DNA from: Saprospiraceae bacterium
GTDB taxonomy: Bacteria; Bacteroidota; Bacteroidia; Chitinophagales; Saprospiraceae
Length of the DNA stretch: 64,000 nucleotides
Direction: 5' to 3'
Assembly (NCBI GenBank): GCA_016715245.1
Contig: JADKAS010000019.1
Location: forward strand, 35,843-99,842
Positions 1 through 7,702 of this stretch are shown here, in pieces; the first letter of the stretch is position 1, and each line of letters starts with the position of its first letter. The position numbers and the translations under genes were made by a program. The notes under the pieces are model-generated. The model was not told where the DNA came from. It did no database searches and saw nothing but the letters and a program-made list of their open reading frames with translations.

Positions 1-1161
1 CTTGTTTTGACATTTGATCGGAGCTATACGCATAAAGGTACAGGTGTCGATGAGTACCGATACTTTGTACTTCCTACAGGTCTGACACAGAATAAAAAAA
101 TCAAAGCCATAGAATTGAGGCCGGGCAATACAAAAATTGTTCACCATGCCTTATTTTTTTCAGATGTTTCAGGTAAGGCAAAACAATATGACGATCAAAC
201 ACCGGAATACGGGTTTAGCGCCAATGAAAATCCGGATTTTGATGTGTTTGAAGTCATCAACCGTGACCAGTACCCAGGATATGTTCCCGGACAAAAACCC
301 CGAAGATTTCCTGACGGGCTTGCCATGGATATAAAGGCGGGTAGTGATCTGGTGATTCAGATGCATTATGCACCGTGGAGTGTGGATGAGACAGATTCTT
401 CATCTGTCAATATCTTTTTTGCTGATGAGTCGGAGATCATAGACCGGACGGTAAGAGATTATATTATGTTGCCATTTAACCTTATTACGGGTGCCAATAG
501 TTTTTTTCTTCAACCCAATCAGATCAAAACTTTTGAAGGTGTGTACACAATTCCGTTTGATGTCAGTCTGATTGGTATCTTCCCGCATATGCATTATCTG
601 GGAAAAAACTGGGAAGTGTATATTGAAAATCCGGATGGAAGTAAAACCAATCTGATTAAAATCAACGATTGGGATTTCAACTGGCAGGGAGGATATTATT
701 TTGACAGGTATAAAATAGCCAAAAAGGGCAGTAAAGTGCATGCTTTCGCAAAATAGTTTGTCACTTGGGGTGAAGGCACAAAAGATGAAATGTATTATCT
801 GCCATTATTGTTTGTTCCGTACAAGGTTGGGGATGAAAACGTAGTGTTTGAAAACAATACCAGTAGTTTGTATGATTTGGAAAGTACAAACATAAAAGCG
901 AAAATATATCCGAATCCTATTTCGGTACAACAGACCTATCCGGCCCATGTACAGTTTCAATTGCATACAGGGACAACGGTATCTATGGAGATATACAACG
1001 AAGCCGGTCAAATGGTAAGAACCTTTTTCAAAAATGAATATTTTTCTGAAGGCGACCACATAGTTCATGTCGAAACATCAAGAGCCGTTAAAGGAAAATA
1101 TTTTGTCAAAATCACTACAAAAAATGATGCGGTGACGCTTCCGGTATTGGTGGTGGAATGA
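1..1161 (+). pseudogene. PHM/DBH-like copper type II monooxygenase with T9SS sorting domain, truncated at window edge and interrupted
   Basis: The reading frame is open to the left edge of the window, so the N-terminus is missing. The first ~250 codons look like the two-domain fold of copper type II, ascorbate-dependent monooxygenases. Visible motifs are VHHALFF, a QMHYAP segment and FPHMHYLGKNW, whose histidines would be copper ligands. An in-frame TAG at 754-756 stops the frame. The same frame then resumes with TWGEGTKDEMYYLP, the next conserved block of this family, and ends at 1161 with a T9SS C-terminal domain (IYPNP, then IYNEAGQ and GKYFVKI). About a dozen residues that usually link the two blocks are missing at the stop, so a small deletion created it. 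If functional, the product would be secreted through the outer membrane. The family assignment is fairly sure; whether any product is made is unknown. Confidence 0.72.
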
Positions 1162-1165
1162 GGAT

Positions 1166-1245
1166 GTAGGTATTAGGTGATAGGTATTAGGTGATGGGTT
1201 TTAGGTATTTTGTTTAGGGTTAAAGGTTGAATGTTAATGGTATGA
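1166..1245 (+). repeat. Intergenic direct repeat, copy 1 (TAGGTATTAGGTGA type)
   Basis: Short units such as TAGGTATTAGGTGA are repeated, followed by TTTAGGGTTAAAGGTTGAATGTTAA. The same composite recurs in the same orientation at 2763-2835, so the two copies flank the lipoprotein gene at 1461-2621. No reading frame is conserved across it. Confidence 0.75.
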
Positions 1246-1407
1246 TTCTATATTTTATGAATTTGTAATTCAGCACCACACTGCTAAAAAATCGGATTCT
1301 ATTAACGCATAACAAATGCTTAATGTATGGTATAGAAGGCGCATTTAGCTAAACTGAAAACGGTTAGAAACTTTGCAATCGGAATTCAATAAAATGTTGA
1401 AATTATG

Positions 1408-1435
1408 TTTGTAATATAAATTATGTTTAAATTTG
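1408..1435 (+). promoter_or_regulatory. Possible Bacteroidota-type promoter for the 1461 gene
   Basis: TTTG at 1408-1411 is followed after 16 bases by TAAATTTG at 1428-1435, close to the Bacteroidota -33 TTTG / -7 TAnnTTTG pattern. The gap is slightly shorter than usual. The predicted transcript would start a few bases downstream, about 20 bases before the ATG at 1461. The surrounding sequence is very AT-rich, so a chance match is possible. Confidence 0.35.
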
Positions 1436-1460
1436 TAATTGATATAAAATTATAGATATC

Positions 1461-2621
1461 ATGAAAAAATTACATGTTCTTAAAATTGTTTTGTTTTATT
1501 TAATGATTTTCGTTTTCAGTTGTCAAAAAGATCATGAGGTTGAAAGTATCACTATTATAAAGAATCCAAATTTATCAGTAGTAAATACAATTTATAATCA
1601 CAATCATTTAAGTAGTTCTCCTTGTCAAATTTATGGCGACAACATCATAACATCTACAACGGGTTCAAATGGTGAGAGTTTTATTTCCATGATTTCTTTG
1701 ACAAACTCAATAAATTCGCATATAAATTTAAATAAAAAATATCTGGAATTTAATAAAACATATATTTTCGATAAATATGCCGTGTTTCAAAACCCAAATA
1801 CTTACTATGTAGTTGATTTAGATGAAAAAAAATTTCTATTTACTAAAACCTTAGATAGTCCGAATGGTCAAAACGAAATAAGATATAGTTTTGGTCATTT
1901 ATACTATTCTTGTGAAGAAAACGGCAATAAAGTAAAGATCAAGAAAGTAGAAATCCAATCTGGAAAAGAAGACATTATTTCAGAACACATTCTGAGTTCA
2001 ACATCATCACAAGTGGGAAATGTTAATATCATAAATGATAGTATTAATGGAAAACTAAATTTGTGTTATACGCTTTTTAATGAACCATCAATTGGAGAAA
2101 ATACGGTTTATGTAAAAAATGTCAATAATTCAGAATCATCAACTTATCAGTATTCAGAAACGAGTATAGATGGTTTTTTTACTTTCTCTATAACTTCAGG
2201 TTCTATTTTACTTGATCAAATAGGGAATACGCTCATCTGTTCAGAAACAAAGACTGGTAAAATTCTTTGGAAAACAGAGTTTGATTATAGGAGCAACATT
2301 GATAGATCATGGAGCCTTATAGTTACTGATAAGTTTATTTTCGTCTATGGTAATAAGATGACTAAAATTGATTTATTATCAGGCTTAATTTTAGAAAATT
2401 CTGACCTTTATACATATCCTGGAGATGTTTCTTTTCAAAGACAATATCCCGATAGACATATTGTCTCTTATGGAGAACATCACTTTGTTCACTTTCTAGC
2501 CCAGAAAAAAATAATTTACTTAGGTAAGTCTGACACTTCTCCATGTTACACAATTTCACAAGACTATTATCTTTGGAATCATTTTGGTTCGAATTTTTTT
2601 GAAGCTTTCAAGTTGGACTAA
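1461..2621 (+). CDS. Lipoprotein with PQQ-like beta-propeller character, function unknown
   Basis: This 386-residue protein begins with a lipoprotein signal (hydrophobic residues 8-19, then FVFSC with the lipidated Cys at 21). The rest is rich in beta strands with an ETKTGKILWKTEF segment, the turn typical of PQQ-type propeller blades. It is probably anchored to the outer membrane and surface- or periplasm-facing. It stands alone between two copies of an intergenic direct repeat. A second 386-residue lipoprotein of similar architecture lies at 30322-31482. I recognise no specific family and assign no ligand. Confidence 0.7.
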   Translation: MKKLHVLKIVLFYLMIFVFSCQKDHEVESITIIKNPNLSVVNTIYNHNHLSSSPCQIYGDNIITSTTGSNGESFISMISLTNSINSHINLNKKYLEFNKTYIFDKYAVFQNPNTYYVVDLDEKKFLFTKTLDSPNGQNEIRYSFGHLYYSCEENGNKVKIKKVEIQSGKEDIISEHILSSTSSQVGNVNIINDSINGKLNLCYTLFNEPSIGENTVYVKNVNNSESSTYQYSETSIDGFFTFSITSGSILLDQIGNTLICSETKTGKILWKTEFDYRSNIDRSWSLIVTDKFIFVYGNKMTKIDLLSGLILENSDLYTYPGDVSFQRQYPDRHIVSYGEHHFVHFLAQKKIIYLGKSDTSPCYTISQDYYLWNHFGSNFFEAFKLD

Positions 2622-2762
2622 GTAATGGATTCAACATGACTGTTAACCGATTGTATTTAATTTAATATCCCCGCATTGATTATATTAGATGTATTTAGAA
2701 GATACATTTTTGTACAATAAGAAATTGGTGAATTAAATATTCTTGATGTATGGTAAGGAAAA

Positions 2763-2835
2763 TAGGTTTTAGGTGATAGGTATTAGGTTTACAGGTATTA
2801 GGTTTAGGGTTAAAGGTTGAATGTTAAGGGTATCA
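2763..2835 (+). repeat. Intergenic direct repeat, copy 2 (TAGGTATTAGGTGA type)
   Basis: AGGTGATAGGTATTAGG is followed by TTTAGGGTTAAAGGTTGAATGTTAA and GGTAT, matching the copy at 1166-1245 over most of its length. It lies just past the lipoprotein gene and before the convergent MsrB-MsrA gene. Confidence 0.75.
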
Positions 2836-2868
2836 AGCCCAAAGAGATATTAACATCCAATAAAACCT

Positions 2869-3849
2869 TTATTTCATTTTTTCACTATACAATTCCCTGA
2901 ATTTTTTGAGTTTGGGTTCGATGACGACGCTGCAATACGGGTTTTTGTTTTTATTTAATTCGTGGTAATTCTGGTGGTAATCTTCTGCTTTGTAAAAATA
3001 TTCAAACTGGGCTAGCTGTGTCACTACCGGGTCATCGAAATAGGGTTGAATCTCCTGAATGATATTTTGAATAATATTTTTCTCCTTTTCATTTCTGAAA
3101 AATATTACACTTCGGTACTGTGTTCCGGCATCAGCTCCCTGTCTGTTGAGCGTAGTCGGGTCATGAGAAGTAAGATGGATTTTGACAAGGTCTTCAAATG
3201 AAATATATGACGGGTCATAGGTAATTTCAACTACTTCGGCATGTCCTGTCAATCCACTTGTCACCTCTTTGTAGGTTGGGTTTTTGATATGTCCTCCGCT
3301 ATAACCACTTACAACTTTAATAACGCCTTTAAGATTTTGAAAAATGGCTTCTGTACACCAAAAGCAACCACCACCAAAGACTACTGTTTCATATACAGGA
3401 GACGTGGCCTTTATTTTTTCAAGAGAAACAGCATTCATACAGTACCGGAGACCACCCGGTTTAGGGCCATCCTGAAACACATGTCCGAGGTGTGCATCGC
3501 AGGTATTGCATAGGGCTTCAACCCTGTACATGCCGTGTGAATGATCTTTATGGTACGCGACTGCATTGGTTTTCAGAGGCTGCGTGAAACTCGGCCATCC
3601 TGTGCCGCTGTCAAATTTTTGGGTACCGTCAAAAAGCGGTGTTTTGCAACAGACACAGGCATATTTTCCAGCTTCGAAAGAATGACACATCTCAGAACTG
3701 AAGGGCCTTTCAGTTCCTTTTTTACGGGTGACAAAATATTGTTCCTCTGTTAATGTCCCTTTCCATTCCGAATCAGACTTTACTATTTTTTCATCCGGTT
3801 CAGGATTGCCCGATTGTGTAAATTTTAATATGTCAAGCCAGGTCAGCAT
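2869..3849 (-). CDS. msrBA: Bifunctional methionine sulfoxide reductase MsrB-MsrA
   Basis: A fusion enzyme that repairs both R- and S-methionine sulfoxide. The N-terminal MsrB domain (about residues 28-145) has the two zinc CxxC pairs (C65/C68 and C114/C117) and the catalytic RYCMN Cys at 137. The MsrA domain follows, with the GGGCFWC catalytic motif (C162) and GYSGG. Domain order is MsrB then MsrA, with no spacer of note. I start at the ATG at 3849; the longer frame to 3876 begins with TTG and adds nine residues of no value. No clear signal peptide is visible, so a cytoplasmic or weakly exported location is possible. All key residues are present, so it should be active. Confidence 0.93.
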   Translation of the reverse strand: MLTWLDILKFTQSGNPEPDEKIVKSDSEWKGTLTEEQYFVTRKKGTERPFSSEMCHSFEAGKYACVCCKTPLFDGTQKFDSGTGWPSFTQPLKTNAVAYHKDHSHGMYRVEALCNTCDAHLGHVFQDGPKPGGLRYCMNAVSLEKIKATSPVYETVVFGGGCFWCTEAIFQNLKGVIKVVSGYSGGHIKNPTYKEVTSGLTGHAEVVEITYDPSYISFEDLVKIHLTSHDPTTLNRQGADAGTQYRSVIFFRNEKEKNIIQNIIQEIQPYFDDPVVTQLAQFEYFYKAEDYHQNYHELNKNKNPYCSVVIEPKLKKFRELYSEKMK

Positions 3850-4053
3850 AATTTTAACAATGTTGATTTTATACAAAACCCATATTATGATAAGATGTTT
3901 ACCAGAGTAATACTTTTAGCCGTCAAAGTTTGATTCTTTAATCCGTAAACCAGGAAGGAAAATTTTAATAATTAGGTTTCTGTAAGGCAGAAAAGAACAT
4001 ATTAACCCAAATTCAGTATTAGAAATGAACTACTTGAAAATCTGAAGACACAG

Positions 4054-4123
4054 GATGCCATGCAAAGCTTTGCATGGTTCCATCACTAAATCGTGATTTC
4101 ATATCACGATTTTACTTGGCATC
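4054..4123. repeat. 70-bp nested palindromic element (three-stem structure)
   Basis: An outer stem of GATG (4054-4057) and CATC (4120-4123), extendable to GATGCCA/TGGCATC, encloses two perfect hairpins. The first is the 20-bp palindrome at 4058-4077 (half-site CCATGCAAAG). The second pairs AAATCGTGAT (4088-4097) with ATCACGATTT (4103-4112) around a five-base loop. The compact arrangement suggests a folded DNA or RNA element such as a REP/MITE-like repeat. Confidence 0.6.
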
Positions 4124-4239
4124 GTTTGATCATTCTCAATTTTATGTCCTCATAGTAGATGTCTAAAAATTATAACTAGTAAATTGTGTTAAAATTTTAT
4201 TTCATCTTTTATGTTTTTACCCATCCTTCTTTTCCTTCC

Positions 4240-4260
4240 CCTGCCTGTCCGTCAGGCAGG
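4240..4260. repeat. GC-rich hairpin repeat
   Basis: A perfect 8-bp stem, CCTGCCTG at 4240-4247 with CAGGCAGG at 4253-4260, encloses TCCGT. It is GC-rich in an otherwise AT-rich interval, as expected for a dispersed palindromic repeat. No T-tract follows on either strand, so a terminator role is unlikely. Confidence 0.6.
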
Positions 4261-4546
4261 CTTAAAATGGAAGGAAGAATCCGAAATAAAATTTTGCTAC
4301 CGGAAATAAAACCAGTCTATTTAGACAGCAATACCTGTGGGATAAATTTTGCGGGTTATGTCATCTATTTTGTAATATTTACATTCGAATAAAGTCTGAT
4401 GCTGAATTTGGGATTTTTAATAAAAAGTAACGTGCAACAGAAACGGCAACATAACATGTAATATATTAAAGCCTCGTCATAAAATTACACCCATTTTCAG
4501 AACCATTTGAGAAATAATATTATTTACCCTATGAAATAAATATTTT

Positions 4547-5485
4547 ATGGCTCGATATAAAGAAGAAAAATTTAATGACCTTGGTTTGGGTTCAAGACCT
4601 TCTGCCGGCAGAGTACGATCGCTAAATAAAAATGGAACCTTTAATTTTAAAAGGACCGGTATTCCATTTTTGGAAAGAGTTGATTTTTTTCATTCGTTGA
4701 TTACCATGTCATGGATAAAATTTTTTGGAATTATTTTTTTAGGGTATATCCTTGCCAATTTATTTTTTGCCGGAATTTATGTTTTGATCGGCGTTGAACA
4801 TTTAACCGGCATAGAAGGTAATTCAAAATTTGATCATTTTGTTGAAGCCTTCTTTTTTAGTTCTCAAACCATTACCACTCTTGGATATGGTCGGGTTGCA
4901 CCTGTGGGAATTCAAGCAAGTACGATTGCTGCAATTGAGTCCATGTTGGGTTTATTAGCTTTTGCGCTTGCAACAGGATTACTGTATGGAAGATTTTCGA
5001 GTCCCAGGGCAAACATACAATTCAGCCAACACGCCGTTGTCGCGCCGTTTCACGAGATAAATGGTTTTATGTTCAGGCTGATAAACCTCAAGCACAGTCA
5101 ACTAATAGAAGTGGAAGTAACCCTGACACTTTCCATGCAAAAAACAAATTCAGAGACAAGAGAGTTTTTTACGCTGGACCTTGAACGAAAAAAAGTTATC
5201 TTTTTTCCTGCCTCCTGGACAATCGTTCACCCGATTACTGATTCCAGTCCGTTGTACAGATTAACCAATGATGATTTTTATAACAGGGACGTAGAATTTA
5301 TTGTCTTATTAAAAGCATTTGACGAGTCCTTTTCTCAAACAGTGTATTCCCGTTCTTCCTACAAAGCACATGAAATCAATTGGGGAGAGAAGTTTGTTTA
5401 TCTCATCAATCAGGAAAAAGGACATTTAACGGTGGACGTGAGAAGAATAGATGAAACCGAAAAAGCCGAATTAAACAAAGAATAG
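4547..5485 (+). CDS. Inward-rectifier (KirBac-type) potassium channel
   Basis: This 312-residue protein has the full layout of prokaryotic inward-rectifier K+ channels. It has an N-terminal cytoplasmic segment with a slide helix (about 40-55), TM1 (58-82), a pore helix with selectivity filter TTLGYGR (110-116), TM2 (124-148), and a C-terminal beta-sandwich domain of about 150 residues that forms the cytoplasmic gate assembly. Length and motif order match the family. The filter is TLGYG rather than the commoner TVGYG, a tolerated variant. It acts as a tetramer in the inner membrane. The DUF1801 gene follows 30 bases downstream in the same direction and may be cotranscribed. Confidence 0.92.
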   Translation: MARYKEEKFNDLGLGSRPSAGRVRSLNKNGTFNFKRTGIPFLERVDFFHSLITMSWIKFFGIIFLGYILANLFFAGIYVLIGVEHLTGIEGNSKFDHFVEAFFFSSQTITTLGYGRVAPVGIQASTIAAIESMLGLLAFALATGLLYGRFSSPRANIQFSQHAVVAPFHEINGFMFRLINLKHSQLIEVEVTLTLSMQKTNSETREFFTLDLERKKVIFFPASWTIVHPITDSSPLYRLTNDDFYNRDVEFIVLLKAFDESFSQTVYSRSSYKAHEINWGEKFVYLINQEKGHLTVDVRRIDETEKAELNKE

Positions 5486-5515
5486 CATTTTTTATCCGGA
5501 CAAAAATAAACAATC

Positions 5516-5884
5516 ATGGTATCAGATTTTTTTGCACAGTTTGATGGAGACCAGCGCAATGTCATGGAGTATATGCACAATATACTTACAAGAGATATGC
5601 AATTGATGGATAAGATCAGGTTTAAAATTCCATTTTACTTTGGAAGGAGTTGGATTTGTTATTTGAACCCACTTAAAAATGAAAAAGTAGAATTTGCCTT
5701 TGTAAGAGGAAATGAACTTTCAAACTATCAAGGTTTATTGCAGAATAAAGGAAGGCAGCAAGTGTACAGTATTGAATTTGAGAAGGTGTCTGAAATACCA
5801 GTGGAATTGCTGAATGAAGTAATTCAGGAAGCCATTTTACTTGACCAGAGCAAACCATATGCATCAAAAAGAAAATCAACATAA
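5516..5884 (+). CDS. DUF1801 domain protein
   Basis: A 122-residue soluble protein of the DUF1801 (YdhG-like) family. The core block KIRFKIPFYFGRSWICYLNP with the following FVRGNELSN is characteristic of that family. The biochemical role of the family is unknown. It lies 30 bases after the potassium-channel gene in the same direction. The protein is complete. Confidence 0.82.
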   Translation: MVSDFFAQFDGDQRNVMEYMHNILTRDMQLMDKIRFKIPFYFGRSWICYLNPLKNEKVEFAFVRGNELSNYQGLLQNKGRQQVYSIEFEKVSEIPVELLNEVIQEAILLDQSKPYASKRKST

Positions 5885-6713
5885 AATAAGCTAAGTACTA
5901 CAACTCAACATAGAACATCCAATTTTGTGGGGATGAAGTAAGAGACAGTTGTATTATATTAAACTAAAACCAAAACGCAAACAAAACCACATTTTTCAAA
6001 TACACAGGCCATTTTAATCAAAAAAAGGTCAACAGGCAGTTATTTTTTCAATGTAAAGCCCGGAAAAAGGAAAAATTTGCGAATGAAGACCATGAACAAT
6101 CTTACAGAACTCATTCTATCGTGCAGGAAAGTCCGCCTCGCGCTGCAGAGACCAATTCTTACGGGCAGGAAAGGTCATCTCGCACTGCAGTGACCAATTC
6201 TTTGCGAAGGAAAGGGCAAATACATAATCAAAGTAATATTAAGAACCCAAAATTTTAGGTTGTGAGGCTGTAAAATATTTTTTGAAAAAAGTTGCGGTGC
6301 CAACATTCTTTAATAAGAAAAAAACAAGCGGACTTTTACTAAACCGGAAAAATTGTCCGGATATGTTCCGCCCCTGCACGGAAGGGCAAAATCAATGAAA
6401 AAATACTTCTGAAAATGTACGGAGAAACAAAAACCATGAAGACAATGCTTTCGTCAATGAGCCAATTACACTTGATGAGGTCAGAATATAGTATTTCATC
6501 AAAAAAGAAGGGAATAATACAACAGAAATAATTGGTTTTACCTCATGGCGTACATAGAGGTTGGAATATAATTTTATGAACACCGGAAATGGAGGTTCAA
6601 CATAAACTATTCTAAAAATAAAAGTTCCCCATTCCCTTTGCAAATCCAAAATAAAAACTTTATAAATCCCGGAAAATTATTTATTTTTGATATCAAAATT
6701 AAAATCCTAAAAA
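5885..6713. other. Long non-coding interval, possibly with decayed sequence
   Basis: No intact gene is visible in these ~830 bases. The interval contains a ~42-bp tandem repeat at 6123-6210. A 21-bp stretch at 5911-5931 matches the 3' end of the selO-like gene at 25129-25149 with one difference. Short open frames on either strand around 6392-6649 show no recognisable protein features, though scattered stretches interrupted by stops could be an old pseudogene. Confidence 0.5.
6123..6210 (+). repeat. Imperfect ~42-bp tandem repeat, about two units
   Basis: Two adjacent units start with GCAGGAAAG at 6123 and 6165. Each continues through CTCGCnCTGCAGnGACCAATTCTT. A third partial unit (GCGAAGGAAAG) follows near 6204. 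The units are more GC-rich than their surroundings and lie in a non-coding interval. Confidence 0.7.
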
Positions 6714-7088
6714 ATGAGTGCTATAAGTTGGTTTGAAATTCCTTCCTTGGATATAGAAAGAGCCCAAAAGTTTTATGAGGCTGTATTTAACACCAAGCTC
6801 ATCAACATGGACAATCCAAATATTAAGATGCGAACCTTTCCCGTAGCGGATATGATGAAGGATATTTCAGGAGCAGTGGTTTTTCATCCTGATTTTTATA
6901 CACCTTCTTCGTCTCAGGGAACATTGATTTATCTCAATGGCAATCCCGATGTACAGATTATTCTTGACTGAGTGGAAGCTATGGGAGGAAAAATAATGGT
7001 ACCTAAAACGCAGATTTCCCTGGAATATGGCTGTATGGCGGTTTTTATCGATACGGAAGGCAATCGTATTGGACTACATAATGTATAA
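6714..7088 (+). pseudogene. VOC-family (glyoxalase/bleomycin-resistance fold) protein with in-frame stop
   Basis: The frame begins MSAISWFEIPS, followed by ERAQKFYEAVFN, the typical start of a VOC metalloenzyme-fold protein, then reads to an in-frame TGA at 6969-6971. It resumes at once with VEAMGGKIMVPK and ends FIDTEGNRIGLHN at 7088, which is exactly the expected C-terminal half. One base change would restore a 124-residue protein. It lies 3 bases before an SRPBCC gene, a common pairing. TGA as selenocysteine is unlikely because the site is not a conserved catalytic position and no SECIS-like hairpin was seen. Confidence 0.85.
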
Positions 7089-7091
7089 ATT

Positions 7092-7519
7092 GTGGCAACG
7101 ATATACCATCAGTTTATAATTAAGTCCGACATTAAAAAAGTGTTTGATGCCGTGACGGTACCCAAAGAGCTGGAACACTGGTGGCCACTGATATGCAGCG
7201 GAACCGTGAAGAAAGGTGCTGAATACAATTTTTATTTCGGAGAACCCTACAACTGGTTTGCCGAAATATCAGACATCCACCTCAATCAATCGGTGGAATA
7301 CAAAATAACAAAAGCCGATGACGACTGGGCACCCACTACCTTTGCTTTTTATCTTACTTCCGATGGTGAAAGTACGGTCATAAATTTCGAACACCGCAAC
7401 TGGCAACTGGAAAATAACCATTTTAAGGTAGCTTCCTTTTGTTGGGCCATGTTGCTCGATGGATAAAAAAACTACCTGGAGAAGGGGATAGTCATTCCTT
7501 TTAAAGAGCGGTCGTAGGA
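7092..7519 (+). pseudogene. SRPBCC (START/AHSA1-like) protein, disrupted at 3' end
   Basis: The gene probably starts at GTG 7092, three bases after the VOC frame. It shows the AHSA1-like signature KVFDAVTVPKELEHWW and an FYFGEP block followed by NFEHRNW. An in-frame TAA at 7464-7466 interrupts the end (AMLLDG, stop, KNYLEKG). A T6 run at 7499-7504 then shifts the frame relative to the better-preserved 3' copy at 9267-9377, which reads NGLKNYLEKG and VIPFEERS and then stops. The gene has therefore lost about its last 18 codons. The family binds small hydrophobic ligands or acts as a co-chaperone-like protein; no specific role can be given. Confidence 0.8.
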
Positions 7520-7702
7520 ATAGGTAAAGGGGAAATATAAAGGGGAATTTCAGGAGGGAAGACAGGTAACTGATAAAATCAATATGTAAATTATTGTCAA
7601 GAATTTAAATTTGCATTGGTAGAACGGATCGTGTATGCGGTGTTGCCGGCTTTTGCCGGCGATTGGCAGGTATTTAACGTTGGTGGTTGCCTTCCCCTAT
7701 TC

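Larger units (their letters stand above)
3850..4546. other. Non-coding interval with two structured elements
   Basis: No credible gene is visible. The interval holds a nested inverted-repeat structure at 4054-4123 and a GC-rich hairpin at 4240-4260, both annotated separately. A 68-codon frame at 4186-4392 spans the hairpin and has no protein-like features. The remainder is AT-rich and would contain the promoters of the divergent MsrB-MsrA and potassium-channel genes. Confidence 0.6.

Noticed and set aside
4186..4392. 68-codon plus-strand frame
   Set aside because: It crosses a GC-rich hairpin repeat and has no signal, domain or conserved-looking composition.
6392..6649. 85-codon minus-strand frame in the large gap after the DUF1801 gene
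   Set aside because: It has no protein-like pattern or partner and is typical of open frames expected by chance in AT-rich DNA.
754..7466. Stop-codon recoding or selenocysteine as explanation for in-frame stops
   Set aside because: The three stops are TAG, TGA and TAA in unrelated genes, no SECIS-like structure was seen, and intact genes use all three as normal stops.
7645..7660. GCCGGC-TTTT-GCCGGC hairpin downstream of the FG-GAP gene
   Set aside because: The stem is only 6 bp and lacks a T-tract on the minus strand, so a terminator could not be supported.
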